63,408 nt of DNA from Lachnospiraceae bacterium (GTDB taxonomy: Bacteria > Bacillota > Clostridia > Lachnospirales > Lachnospiraceae), in the NCBI GenBank assembly GCA_017483735.1, contig JAFUVF010000005.1, forward strand, positions 1-63,408, written 5' to 3'. The number at the start of each line of letters is the position of its first letter. Within the stretch, counting starts at the first letter, position 1. Below the pieces are notes generated by a model that was not told where the DNA came from, searched no databases, and was given only the letters and a program-made list of their open reading frames with translations. This document shows, piece after piece, positions 1-10,300 of this stretch. Position numbers and translations under genes: made by a program.

Positions 1-55
1 AGCCGTGCTTTGCAATATTTGCAGAGTTCTTTGCCTCATCCCATACAAAGGTCAT
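1..55 (-). CDS. brnT: BrnT family toxin, N-terminal fragment (cut by window edge)
   Basis: Reading leftwards from an ATG at 55, the window end encodes 18 residues beginning MTFVWDEAKNSANIAKHG. The pattern F-x-W-D-x-x-K-x-x-x-N-x-x-K-H-G is the start of BrnT toxins, RelE-fold ribonucleases of type II toxin-antitoxin systems. An AGGAG ribosome site lies about ten bases upstream of the ATG. The rest of the toxin and any BrnA antitoxin, normally the next gene, lie outside the window. The call rests on this short signature only; it is specific but covers less than a quarter of the protein. Confidence 0.72.
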   Translation of the reverse strand, partial: MTFVWDEAKNSANIAKHG

Positions 56-72
56 AGAGTGTTTCTCCTTTC

Positions 73-125
73 ATTATAATTGTATAGAGACATAAAAAGC
101 AATACGAGAAATAAATATCTCTATA
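73..125 (-). promoter_or_regulatory. Promoter region of brnT with inverted repeat
   Basis: On the minus strand a TATAAT sits at 78-73, about 18 bases before the BrnT start. A perfect 8-bp inverted repeat, TATAGAGA at 83-90 and TCTCTATA at 118-125, spans the place where the -35 region should be. BrnA antitoxins are known to repress their own promoters, so the repeat is a reasonable operator candidate, but this is inference. No good -35 hexamer is seen. Confidence 0.4.
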
Positions 126-244
126 ATATATATGACTTTTTTGACTGGAATCTTACATAAAATTTGAAGAAAATTTGAAAACAAATGGGTGCTGCTACAT
201 ATAGAACTATAAAGACAATTACCGCATATTTAGTGTCACTTTGG

Positions 245-286
245 ATTTTACCCAGTATTGACTTTAGATTTTACCCATGTTATATT
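245..286 (+). promoter_or_regulatory. Promoter of the MATE gene with two direct repeats
   Basis: TTGACT at 258-263 and TATATT at 281-286 are separated by 17 bases and lie 29 bases before the MATE start codon. The 10-mer ATTTTACCCA occurs twice, at 245-254 (just upstream of -35) and at 268-277 (inside the spacer), 23 bases apart, or about two helical turns. A repressor or activator binding both copies would control the promoter. The rest of the 56-314 interval holds nothing else recognisable. Confidence 0.55.
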
Positions 287-314
287 TTGGAATTGTATCA
301 ACGAGGACAATGTT

Positions 315-1709
315 ATGATTACAAGAAAAACTCAAAAGCACTCAATCCGTCTCTCAGACCATTTTACATACAAAAAGCTCATACGCTTTACTATTCCCTC
401 TATTGCGACAATGATATTTACTTCCATATACGGCGTAGTGGACGGATTTTTCGTGTCCAATTATGTGGGAGGTACGCCATTTGCGGCGCTCAACCTCATA
501 TACCCATTTATAATGATACTCTCCGCCGTGGGTTTTATGTTCGGTACGGGCGGAAGTGCGCTTGTTGCAGTAACTCTCGGCATGGGTAAAAAGGAGCAAG
601 CAGGAGAGCTATTTTCTCTCTTTATATATCTGGTTGCAGGAATAGGGGCGGTATTATGCGTATTGGGGATTGTTTTTGCCGAGCCGGTGTCACGTATCTT
701 AGGCGCTACAGACGATATGGTGTATTATTGTGTACTCTATGCGAGGATAAGCTTTATAGGACTTGTACCGTTTATGCTCCAAAATTCCTTTCAGAGCTTT
801 CTGGTCACGGCGGAGCGCCCAAGGCTTGGCTTCTATATAACCATTGCCGCAGGCTTTACGAATATGCTTTTGGACTGGCTCTTTATGGGGGTATTCAAAA
901 TGGGGCTTGGCAGCGCTGCGGCAGCCACCGTTATAGGACAGGCTGTGGGAGGCTTTATTCCACTTATGTATTTTATTTTGCCCAACAGTTCTCTCCTTCG
1001 CATCGGGAGGACAAAAGTGTATATGGGTTCGATATTTAAGGCCGCAGCTAACGGCTCCTCGGAGTTTATGAGCAATATTTCTATGTCTGTAGTAAGCATG
1101 CTCTATAATCTTCAGCTTATGCGTTTTGCGGGGGAAAGGGGCGTGTCTGCTTACGGAATAATAATGTATGCGACCTTTGTATTTTTCGGGGTGTTTTTCG
1201 GCTATTCCTTCGGGGTGTCTCCGATAATAGGATATGCCTACGGTGCCGAGAATACGGAGGAGCTTCGCAATGTATATAAAAAGAGTCTCAAGCTGATAAG
1301 CTTCGCCGCAATATTTATCACACTGTCAGCGGAGCTTATGGCACGCCCCTTATCCTATATCTTCGCAAGTCATGATGATGTGCTCCTTGATATGACGGAG
1401 ATGGCAATACGGATTTATGCTATATCCTTTTTGATGTTTGGCTTTAATATATTCGGCTCATCATTTTTTACGGCACTAAACAATGGGCTTATTTCTGCAG
1501 TATTATCCTTTTTAAGGGTATTTCTCTTTCAGGTAGTCGCAGTGCTTATCCTCCCTGTCATATTCGGACTTTATGGGATATGGTTTTCGGTGGTGGCAGC
1601 TGAGGTGCTGGCACTTGCAGTCACTATTATATTCCTGTCGATTGGATACAATAATCTTAATAGAAATAAATATTCTCCCGCTTCTCCGATCCATGAAGAA
1701 CAGTTGTAA
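315..1709 (+). CDS. MATE family efflux transporter
   Basis: Integral membrane protein of the MATE class, which exports drugs or metabolites in exchange for Na+ or H+. About 465 residues with some twelve hydrophobic segments and the usual MATE opening (KKLIRFTIPSIATMIFTSIYGVVDGFFVS, residues about 20-50 of this start). The internal repeat of two six-helix halves is apparent from similar glycine-rich stretches. The ATG at 315 (MITRKTQ) is chosen over one at 258 because a CGAGGA ribosome site stands 8 bases before it and the promoter -10 at 281-286 lies downstream of the earlier ATG. The substrate cannot be told from sequence. Confidence 0.88.
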   Translation: MITRKTQKHSIRLSDHFTYKKLIRFTIPSIATMIFTSIYGVVDGFFVSNYVGGTPFAALNLIYPFIMILSAVGFMFGTGGSALVAVTLGMGKKEQAGELFSLFIYLVAGIGAVLCVLGIVFAEPVSRILGATDDMVYYCVLYARISFIGLVPFMLQNSFQSFLVTAERPRLGFYITIAAGFTNMLLDWLFMGVFKMGLGSAAAATVIGQAVGGFIPLMYFILPNSSLLRIGRTKVYMGSIFKAAANGSSEFMSNISMSVVSMLYNLQLMRFAGERGVSAYGIIMYATFVFFGVFFGYSFGVSPIIGYAYGAENTEELRNVYKKSLKLISFAAIFITLSAELMARPLSYIFASHDDVLLDMTEMAIRIYAISFLMFGFNIFGSSFFTALNNGLISAVLSFLRVFLFQVVAVLILPVIFGLYGIWFSVVAAEVLALAVTIIFLSIGYNNLNRNKYSPASPIHEEQL

Positions 1710-1782
1710 ATTTTCCTTCCATAGTGTAAGATAATATTCGCTGGCTACAATACTTTGGTTTGATACAAGCGGAGGGATGGAT

Positions 1783-3069
1783 ATGTCTGAATTAAGCAAT
1801 AAAGGTCTGGGAACAAGGTGCGTGCAGGGGGGATATACCCCCGGAAACGGCGAGCCGAGGCAGATTCCCATAATACAATCGACCACATTTAAATACGATA
1901 CAAGTGAGGATATGGGGAAGCTCTTTGACCTGGAGGCAAGCGGGTATTTCTACTCCAGACTCCAGAACCCCACAAACGACTATGTGGCGGCAAAGCTTGC
2001 GGAATTGGAGGGAGGAAGCGCAGCAATGCTCACATCCTCCGGTCAGGCGGCTATATTTATGGCGCTCTTTAATATCTGCGAGGCAGGCAGCCATATAGTG
2101 GCTTCATCCTCGATATACGGCGGCACATACAATCTCATATCGGTTACAATGAAGAAAATGGGCGTGGATGTTACATTTGTGACACCCGACTGCACGGATG
2201 AGGAGCTTAATGCAGCATTTAAGGACAATACAAAGGTTCTCTACGGCGAAACAATCGCAAATCCCGCACTCACAGTTCTTGATATAGAGCGCTTTGCAAA
2301 GGCGGCGCATGCACACGGTGTGCCTCTTATGGTGGACAATACCTTCCCGACCCCGGTAAACTGCAGACCCATAGAATGGGGAGCGGACATCATTGTCCAT
2401 TCCACCACCAAATATATGGACGGTCACGGCGCAGCGGTGGGAGGCGCAATAATAGATTCCGGCAAATTCGACTGGATGGCACATAAGGAGAAGTTTCCGG
2501 GGCTTACCACGCCGGATGAATCCTATCACGGCATTACCTATGCGGAGAAATTCGGAAAAGAGGGCGCATATATCACGAAATGTACCGCACAGCTTATGAG
2601 GGATTTCGGCTGCATTCAGTCCCCCCAGAGCGCTTTTTATCTGAATCTCGGTCTTGAGTCGCTGCACGTAAGGATGCCCAGACATATCGCAAATGCACAG
2701 GCGGTTGCGGAGCTTCTCTCATCCCACAAAAAGGTAAAGAATGTGAACTATCCCGGCTTAAAGACGGACAAATATTATGACAGGGCAATGAAATATATGG
2801 GTAATGGCGGCTGCGGCGTAGTCTCCTTCGAGATAGAGGGAGGACGTGCAGGAGCGGAGGCGTTCTTAAAGAAATTGAGGCTTGCCGCAATAGAAACCCA
2901 TGTTGCGGATGCACGCACCTGCTGCTTGAACCCGGCTACCTCGACCCACAGACAGTTGAACGAAGAACAGCTTATCACTGCGGGAGTTCCTGCGGGGCTG
3001 GTGCGTATATCCTGCGGTCTGGAGGATACGGATGATCTTGTGGCGGATATAAAGCAGGCATTGGAATAA
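1783..3069 (+). CDS. O-acetylhomoserine sulfhydrylase-like PLP enzyme
   Basis: Cytosolic PLP enzyme of the Cys/Met metabolism family. Members of this long (about 430 residue) class use O-acetylhomoserine and sulfide or methanethiol to make homocysteine or methionine. The N-terminal YSRLQNPT motif, the MVDNTFPTP block (the Asp that holds the PLP nitrogen) and the HSTTKYMDGHG motif with the PLP-binding lysine are all present, as is the C-terminal ATSTHRQLNEEQL block typical of MetY proteins. The ATG at 1783 is preferred because GGAGGG at 1771-1776 would be too close to an in-frame ATG at 1777. It stands only 6 bases from the following DMT transporter, suggesting co-transcription. Confidence 0.85.
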   Translation: MSELSNKGLGTRCVQGGYTPGNGEPRQIPIIQSTTFKYDTSEDMGKLFDLEASGYFYSRLQNPTNDYVAAKLAELEGGSAAMLTSSGQAAIFMALFNICEAGSHIVASSSIYGGTYNLISVTMKKMGVDVTFVTPDCTDEELNAAFKDNTKVLYGETIANPALTVLDIERFAKAAHAHGVPLMVDNTFPTPVNCRPIEWGADIIVHSTTKYMDGHGAAVGGAIIDSGKFDWMAHKEKFPGLTTPDESYHGITYAEKFGKEGAYITKCTAQLMRDFGCIQSPQSAFYLNLGLESLHVRMPRHIANAQAVAELLSSHKKVKNVNYPGLKTDKYYDRAMKYMGNGGCGVVSFEIEGGRAGAEAFLKKLRLAAIETHVADARTCCLNPATSTHRQLNEEQLITAGVPAGLVRISCGLEDTDDLVADIKQALE

Positions 3070-3075
3070 CGGCTT

Positions 3076-3933
3076 ATGAATGAGAGAAAATACGAAGTTC
3101 TCCTTGCCTCTGTAATCGCAGCGAGGGCGACATCCTTTATTTTCAGCAAGATGCTTCTCTTATCAATTAGCAGATTTAATCTCCTTGCGGTAAGGTTTCT
3201 TCTTGCGTTCATCCTGCTTTCGCTTATTTTTTTTAGGCGACTTAAGAGGATGACGAGAGAGACCTTCTTTGCGGGAGTGATAATGGGAACCTTGTATTTT
3301 ATTGTGATGGCTTTAGAGCTTACCGCACTAAGGGTTGCAGATTCATCCCTGATTTCCCTGCTTGAAAATACGGCAATAATAATAGTTCCGATACTGGAAG
3401 CCGTGATATTGCGTGCGCTCCCTAAAAAACTGGAGATAATCTGCGCCATTATCGCAATGACGGGGGTGCTCTGCCTGTCCGCACAGCATGGCTTTATGTC
3501 GGGTGGCGTGGTATTGGGGCTCCTTGCGGCGCTATTCTACTCCTTTGCCATAGTCGCAACGGGAAGTCTTGCCCACAGGACGAATGATTCTCTCTGCTCA
3601 GGAATAATTCAGGTGGGAACTCTGGGAGTATTCTCGCTTATCGCATCCCTTTTTACGGAAGAATTCATATTCCCCACAGGCGCAAAGGAGTGGGGGATGT
3701 TACTTATGCTTGCAATCGTCTGTACCGGCTTTGGCTATACCTTACAGCCCGTGGCGCAAAGTCATGTGTCCGTCGAGCGGACCGGGCTTTTCTGCTCCAT
3801 CAATCCTGCCATCGCCACCCTTTTGGGAGTTTTGGTATTGCATGAGAAAATCGGTATTTTAGGCATAGTGGGGCTTGTCCTTATAATATTATCCATAGCG
3901 CTTCCTTATATCAGAATTAAAAAGAGTGCCTGA
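3076..3933 (+). CDS. EamA/DMT family transporter
   Basis: Ten-helix drug/metabolite transporter of the inner membrane with two EamA repeats (roughly residues 8-135 and 145-280). Family members often export amino acids or related metabolites. The end of repeat two (ATLLGVLVLHEKIGILGIVGLVLI) carries the conserved small-residue and Glu pattern of EamA proteins. It begins 6 bases after the sulfhydrylase gene, so export of a sulfur amino acid or its precursor is a reasonable guess, but no residue proves the substrate. Confidence 0.82.
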   Translation: MNERKYEVLLASVIAARATSFIFSKMLLLSISRFNLLAVRFLLAFILLSLIFFRRLKRMTRETFFAGVIMGTLYFIVMALELTALRVADSSLISLLENTAIIIVPILEAVILRALPKKLEIICAIIAMTGVLCLSAQHGFMSGGVVLGLLAALFYSFAIVATGSLAHRTNDSLCSGIIQVGTLGVFSLIASLFTEEFIFPTGAKEWGMLLMLAIVCTGFGYTLQPVAQSHVSVERTGLFCSINPAIATLLGVLVLHEKIGILGIVGLVLIILSIALPYIRIKKSA

Positions 3934-3997
3934 TTTTTGGCAAAAATATTGAAAAATCAAAGCATATATGGCAATATTTAATTTAGGGAATAACTTT

Positions 3998-5020
3998 ATG
4001 TCCAAAAAGAAGATAACTTACGAAGAGTTGATAAAAAAAGGCGGAAGGTTTGAAAATTATTCCGAGGAAGCGGAATATATAAGTTCGCTTATTCAAACCG
4101 GTAGTATTTCCCCTATTTTAAGCGGCGGAACCAACGGAAAGAAGCCGGCGCTCCCTTTAAAGTACTGGATATATGAGGAGGAGCCGGATTATTCCGCATA
4201 TTTGGAGGAAATCAAGTACAAGCTTTCAAATCTTATAAAAATTGATTTCTATATGAAACATCCGGACATATACCTGAGAGAACGCAAATATGTTCTTATG
4301 CTTAATGAATACCTCATAAAGAACCGCAAACGTCTGGATGTTAAGATATCTGAGAATGAGAGAAGCTTCGATATATGGAGATTGGAGAAATTTCTGTCCG
4401 GAAGGGCAATAAATGGCTCTGAGGGAAAGATAGGAGCCGGAGAACTGTTAAGACATTGTGGTATGGGAATGGATATGCTCAATGTATATCGTACGGCAGA
4501 GCCTATGGCATATTACGTCAAAGAACGTCTTACTCCTCAGAATATCCTTATATCGGAAAATTTAGACCCATTTTATGGAATGAGGAAATATCTGATGGAG
4601 GGGGAAAGGCTGATTTTTGGAACCGAATTCAATACTCTTATCTATGGAGGAGGCAAGAAAGTCTCATCCATATTTGCGGATTTTGATGATTTTGCAGAGG
4701 AATATATGAAGAATCCGTCAAACACCTTCTATTATATCGGGGATTTAGATTACGAAGGTATAGGTATATTTGAAGGCTTGTACAGAAAGCTCCACAGTTC
4801 ATTCAGATTGGAACCTTTTATGGAGGGCTATATGGCATTGCTGACGAATATAGAGTTTTCTCTTCTCCCGCATGCAAAGGAAGGACAGAATCGCAATGTC
4901 GGAGAGATATTTTTTTCTTTTTTTGATGCGGATACAACGGAGCAAATAAAATCGATTCTTAAAGAGGGACACTATATACCGCAGGAAAAGCTCTCAATAA
5001 TGGATTATCGGGTAGACTGA
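3998..5020 (+). CDS. jetD: Wadjet system nuclease subunit JetD (Toprim)
   Basis: Predicted nuclease of a Wadjet anti-plasmid system. JetD proteins have an N-terminal arm domain and a C-terminal Toprim fold that cuts DNA extruded by the SMC complex. Visible here are the Toprim-type glutamate in ISENLDPFYGM and the DxD motif in YYIGDLDYEGIGIFEGL, in the right order and spacing. The ATG at 3998 follows an AGGGAA ribosome site by 8 bases; an ATG at 3968 lacks one. It is the first gene of the operon, with jetA starting two bases after its stop. The order D-A-B-C and the partner proteins fit Wadjet type II best. Confidence 0.82.
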   Translation: MSKKKITYEELIKKGGRFENYSEEAEYISSLIQTGSISPILSGGTNGKKPALPLKYWIYEEEPDYSAYLEEIKYKLSNLIKIDFYMKHPDIYLRERKYVLMLNEYLIKNRKRLDVKISENERSFDIWRLEKFLSGRAINGSEGKIGAGELLRHCGMGMDMLNVYRTAEPMAYYVKERLTPQNILISENLDPFYGMRKYLMEGERLIFGTEFNTLIYGGGKKVSSIFADFDDFAEEYMKNPSNTFYYIGDLDYEGIGIFEGLYRKLHSSFRLEPFMEGYMALLTNIEFSLLPHAKEGQNRNVGEIFFSFFDADTTEQIKSILKEGHYIPQEKLSIMDYRVD

Positions 5021-5021
5021 T

Positions 5022-6644
5022 ATGCGATATGATTTTTTGAAAAATTTTCCCAGAAGAATGAAAAATGTCGGATTGTATGCAATCCTGCTTAAGAATACCA
5101 TATCAAAAAATACCTGGAATGAATATGGCTTTACCGGAGATATTGAGCAGATAAATCTGGTATTTTCAATTCTTTTGTTTATTATGGAGAAATCTCTCAA
5201 AGAGGAAGATTGCACAATTGATATGATTGCGGTTTTCCTTGACGATATTAATGATGAGTATTATAACAAGAGCCTGAGCTATGACGAATGTTTGAAATTA
5301 TCGGATTATATAATCAATGTTGTGCTTTCAAACGAAGGCAGACAGATGAGCTTTGACGGTTATGATTATGAGCAGGATGCATATCATATTTTCTACATCA
5401 GATATATCACAAACCGAATAGTATATGATGAAAACGGAGTGAAGCGTACCTCATACCGACTTACTGATGATGGATATAATCTGCTCCTATCCACACTTGA
5501 AGTTGAGAGCAATATGCGTATTACGATTCGGGAGATGATTTTTCGCCTGCATTTGGAAAAGCAGAATTATGACAAAGCAGTGGATGATATAAAGAATATA
5601 TTTCACGATATGCGTATTCAATATCAGAAAAATACTGAAGCGATGCAGCGTATCAGGAAGAATGCACTGGACTATTCCGTGGATGAATATAAGCAATTGC
5701 TGGAGGGAAATATAGATACAATTACTGATACCAAGCGGAAATTTGAAGGCTACAGAGAATGGGTAAACACAAGAATAAATGAATTTGAAGAAAGAGATTT
5801 GGATGTGACGGGACTCTCGGAGGATGAGGAAAATAAACTCATGGATCTTAGGGTTATTGTTGATTATCTGGACAGAACGATAGACGAGCATCAGAAAATA
5901 CTGTCAGGCCATATGAATCTCAAGGATTTGTATACAAAGGAACTCAATAATCTGGCGGAATTGAAGCTGATAAAACGTTTTTCCATAAAGAGTGAGGTAT
6001 ATGACAGAATAATAGATAATCCGGAGGCGCTTAAGGAGCTTAATATCCTGTTTGCCCCGCTTTTATTAAACAATGTTGACAAGGTATATAATCTCCAGAA
6101 AGCTTTAAAGCCTCATCGGGTAAGCAGAAAGAAGTCGGATGAGGAAACTACGGATGACATAGATTTTGATGAGAAGAGTTGGGAGGAAGAGCAGAGGAGA
6201 CTTAGGGAGGAGAAGAGAAAGCTGTACCGGGGAAGTCTTGGAATGATACTTAATATGGCTATTGAAAGGGGCGAGATCACACTTAAGGATATAAAGGATG
6301 AGGCCGGGGCTTTAGAAGACGGACTTAATACGCTGATACCCGGGGTAGATGTGTTCAAGGAGATAATGGTAGAACTCATAAGAGGACAGCGTATAGACAT
6401 AGAGGAATTGAAAAAAGAGCGGAGTGAAGCTTTTGAACTGGAAAATGAGATATTTGTGCTCAACTATATGCTTCTGGAGCTTTTGGAGAAATATGACAAA
6501 AAAGGAAGGATAAAGATACTTGAGATTGAGAGGATATATAACGAACCGCAAATAGTTTTCGAAAAAATCAAATGCAGTGATGGGACTGTCAAAAATATCA
6601 GATGCTCAAATGTGCGAATAAGGGCAGTGGGACAGGTGGAGTAA
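5022..6644 (+). CDS. jetA: Wadjet kleisin-like subunit JetA
   Basis: 540-residue protein recognised as the type II JetA family (DUF5716-like), the kleisin that bridges the JetC heads. It has an N-terminal helical, winged-helix-like region (about 1-150), then long charged helices including an acidic/basic coiled segment (about 385-425, rich in E, R and K), and a C-terminal winged-helix-like tail. It is not homologous by eye to the type I DUF3375 kleisin. Tight spacing to jetD (2 bases) and jetB (adjacent stop and start) implies translational coupling. Function is assigned from family and operon context; no catalytic motif is expected. Confidence 0.76.
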   Translation: MRYDFLKNFPRRMKNVGLYAILLKNTISKNTWNEYGFTGDIEQINLVFSILLFIMEKSLKEEDCTIDMIAVFLDDINDEYYNKSLSYDECLKLSDYIINVVLSNEGRQMSFDGYDYEQDAYHIFYIRYITNRIVYDENGVKRTSYRLTDDGYNLLLSTLEVESNMRITIREMIFRLHLEKQNYDKAVDDIKNIFHDMRIQYQKNTEAMQRIRKNALDYSVDEYKQLLEGNIDTITDTKRKFEGYREWVNTRINEFEERDLDVTGLSEDEENKLMDLRVIVDYLDRTIDEHQKILSGHMNLKDLYTKELNNLAELKLIKRFSIKSEVYDRIIDNPEALKELNILFAPLLLNNVDKVYNLQKALKPHRVSRKKSDEETTDDIDFDEKSWEEEQRRLREEKRKLYRGSLGMILNMAIERGEITLKDIKDEAGALEDGLNTLIPGVDVFKEIMVELIRGQRIDIEELKKERSEAFELENEIFVLNYMLLELLEKYDKKGRIKILEIERIYNEPQIVFEKIKCSDGTVKNIRCSNVRIRAVGQVE

Positions 6645-7373
6645 ATGGCATACGAATTTGAAGAGATAAGGATAAGTCAGGAAATATTTTATCAGCTTTT
6701 AAAGAATAATTCCATAGAAGAGGGCAAAGACGAACGTCTGTATAATGCATTCATAGAAAATGAAAGAATACAGGCGCTTGTAAAGAGTCAGGGAGAGGCT
6801 TCGGATTGCAAAATAGCGAGGTACGGAAATGTTATTTATCTCATCCCGGGAGATGAAAATACATTTCTGGGCTTTTCAAAAACAGCGCTGAAGGAAAAGC
6901 TGTGCAAGTCTCAGGGGACGGACAGAGATTATTATCTTTCCCAATTTGTGATACTTATACTGCTTACGGAATTTTATGACGGTCAGGGCGTCAGCAGCAA
7001 GATAAGGGATTATATGAGGTTTGGAGAACTTCAGAATATTATCTCAGAGAGGCTCAAAGAGGGAAGCGACAGATACGACGAGGATGCGCAGGATAGCATA
7101 GGAATCGCCTTCGATGAGATGCTGGAGGCATATGAAGCATTGAGATCGGATGAGAGCGGGCGCAGACAAAGAACCACAAAGGAAGGTTTTCTGCATAATC
7201 TCCTGAGATTTATGGAGGATCAGGGGCTTATAGAATACATTGAACAGGACGAAACCATAATGACTACTAAGAAGCTGGATAATTTTATGGACTGGAATAT
7301 CCTCAATCTTAATAATTACAAGAGAATCGAGAAGATAATAAACGGCGGGGAAGAAATAAATGGGAACGATTAA
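6645..7373 (+). CDS. jetB: Wadjet KITE-like subunit JetB
   Basis: 242-residue acidic protein in the position and size of JetB (DUF6063-like), the kite subunit that binds the kleisin in MukBEF-type condensins. It begins directly on the base after the jetA stop codon and overlaps jetC by 14 bases. The C-terminal region (about residues 170-235, RRQRTTKEGFLHNLLRF onward) looks like a winged-helix, as kite proteins have. No enzymatic motif is seen. The assignment leans on order, length and the confidently identified neighbours. Confidence 0.72.
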   Translation: MAYEFEEIRISQEIFYQLLKNNSIEEGKDERLYNAFIENERIQALVKSQGEASDCKIARYGNVIYLIPGDENTFLGFSKTALKEKLCKSQGTDRDYYLSQFVILILLTEFYDGQGVSSKIRDYMRFGELQNIISERLKEGSDRYDEDAQDSIGIAFDEMLEAYEALRSDESGRRQRTTKEGFLHNLLRFMEDQGLIEYIEQDETIMTTKKLDNFMDWNILNLNNYKRIEKIINGGEEINGND

Positions 7374-10300
7374 TGCGGTCAGATTTATCAATATAAATTA
7401 TAACAACAATTCCATAAGGATCAATGATGAGACGCTGCACTTTAATGGTGAAAGCACTCTGATATCCCTGCATAACGGCGGAGGGAAATCCGTGCTGGTT
7501 CAGATGTTGACAGCCCCATTCGTCCACGCTGGCAAAAGAAATGCGACCGACAGACCCTTTGAGGGATATTTCACAGGGACAAAGCCATCGTTTATCCTTA
7601 TAGAATGGCTGCTTGACGGGGGAAAAGGCCGTGTTATGAACGGTTTTATGATACGTAAGAATCAGGAAAGCAATGAGGATAACCCTAACGAGCTGGACAT
7701 AATAGGCATTATCAGTGAATACGACAGACCATGTCTGTATGATATAAACAATCTGCCTGTGGTGGAGAAAACCAAAAAGGAAATGACGCTTAAGAGCTTT
7801 CAGGATTGCAGAACTCTTTTCGAGGGCTATAAGAGGGACAGGAATATTAAATTCAATATATTCGATATGAACCAATATGCCCAGCAGAGACAGTATTTTG
7901 ACAGACTTAGGGAGCACAAGATAGATTACAGGGAATGGGAAGGGATCATAAAAAAGATTAATCAAAGAGAATCCGGACTATCGGAGCTTTTTTCGGACTG
8001 CAAGGATGAGAGAGGGCTTGTGGACAAATGGCTTTTGGATGCAGTGGAAAATAAGCTGGATCCGGAAAAAAAGCGCATAAATAATTTCAGAGATATCATT
8101 CTGAAATATATAAGACAATATCGTGAAAATGAGTATAAGATAAAGCAAAAGTCAGAGATAGACCTTTTCAAATCCTGTGTTATTTATGATGGGGATGAAA
8201 AAAGTGTTCGAACTCTTGCCTCGGAGTATAATGCAAGTAGTGAGAAATGTGCACATCAGGAGATGTACATAGCCGATTTTGCCAAACGCATACAAAAGCT
8301 GAGTGAAGCTGCGGAAATGCAGATTGGTCAAAATCGCAATGAAATAAAGAATATAGATGAAGAGATAAGGCAGGTAGAGCATGAAAAGTATTCATTTGAG
8401 ATATATAATATTGACCTTGAAAAGAATGATGAAATAAGAAACAGGGAGCTTTTGACACTGGAGACAGAAAAGCTTAATGAGGCTTTGGAGAGCGCTCAAA
8501 GAAGTCTTCATATATTCGAATATGCTTCAAAAAAGGCGGACTATGAAGCTGAATTGAAAAGATTCAACGAGAAGAAGGCAAAACGGGATGTGCTTCTCAA
8601 AAAAGACGAGGAGATCAGACCGAGGCTCGAAAGCATAGGCGCAGGGCTGTATGGATATCACTGCGAGAAGGGAAGGTTACTTAGTGATGAGAGGGCGGAT
8701 ACGGAGAACAGAATAAAAGAAAATATTGACAAAATATCGGCTAAAAGAAGGCTTATCAAGGATACAGGCGATGAGATCAATACTAAAGCAAGGCGGCTTG
8801 GTGAAGCAGACGGCGGATTGAAGGCCTTCGACAGAAAGGAAGATGAATTTAACAGAAAGTACAAAAAAAGCTTAGCAAGAAATGTGCTGGGAAAATACGA
8901 AGAAGGCATATTTGAAATAATGCTTTCGGAAACTGAAAAAGAAATAAAAGCCGCAGATAAGGAATTGACAGATACATGGAGAGACGAAGGAGAGCTTAAA
9001 AAGAATGCGGTAAAGCTCTCAAAGGACAGAGAAAAGGCAAAGGATGACCAGGGCAAGCTTCACGAGGCAATAATAAGGCTTTCTGAAAAGAGAGAAAAGC
9101 TGCTTGAAGATCTGGCTGCCAGAGAGGAGATATTGCGTCTTTTACAGCTTGATAAAGCATTGATTTTTGATGCTAAGGAGATTATCAGGACTATAAACCT
9201 GCGCATAGCAAAAGCTGAAGCCTCCATATCCGAGCTAAAGGAACAGATAAGCATCGAAAGAAAGGAATTGAAAAGCCTTTCGGAGGGAAGAGTAACCGAG
9301 CTTCCGCCGGAAATTATGGCTGGCTTTGAAGATATCGGAATTAACTATGCATATGGTCTGAAATGGCTTCAGGAAAACAATTATACATTGGAAAAGAACG
9401 TGAAGCTAGTCAGAGAGAATCCTTTTCTGCCATATGCGCTTGTTATGACGGAAAATGAATTAAGAAAGCTGAAAGACGGCGGACTTGAGCTCTACACTTC
9501 TTTGCCTGTTCCGATAATCCTTCGGGAAAAGCTGGAGGAGGGTTATGTGAAATCGGAGGGGAACATCGTTGATCTTGACGGGTTGAAGTTTTATATCAGC
9601 TTCAATGAAAGGATGCTCAATGCAGAGCAGCTTGAAAAGATGCTGGCGGATAAGAAGGCGGACATTGAACGGATGGAGAGCCAGATAAGCATCAAAGAGA
9701 AGGAAAGGAATGATTATTACAGTAAAAGAGGGATCGTCGAGGGGCGAAAGCTGTCCCGAGAAGATATGGAAAGTACCGAAAATGGCATCAAAGGACTTAA
9801 AGAGGATGAAAAAAATGCAGAGATCCGTATAAGGGAATTGGATGAGCTTCTGGAGGAAAATTCAAAAAGTCACGAGAACAATACCAAGCGCATCAGAGAG
9901 CTTGAAAAAATAAGGGATTCGCTTTCAATGCTGAAAGCGGACATGACTGATTTTTCCGCAGCGTATGAGGAATATCTTTCGCTTGTTGAAGAGAAAGAGC
10001 GTATTAGCGCCGAAATAGAAAATCTTGAGGTCAGAAGGCGGCTTGCAGAGGAAACGGAAAAGGAGCTGGTTGAAGAGGGGGAGGTTCTTGGGAAAGAGCT
10101 TTTGAGGAAAGAGGCGGAGGAAAAAGCTAACAGCGATTTTATATCGATTTATTCGGCATATGATAAAAAAGATGCGGATAAGGATGAGATAACAGATGAA
10201 AATATTATGGAGCTTTCGGCAGAGTTTAATGCGCTGAAAAACAAATTTTCGGGAGAACTTACGGAGCTGGAAAATGATTTAAAGGGGCTGGATGAGACAT

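Noticed and set aside
185..589. A 134-residue plus-strand open frame at the start of the window.
   Set aside because: Most of it overlaps the MATE gene in another frame, its composition is not protein-like, and its start lies upstream of the clear MATE promoter.
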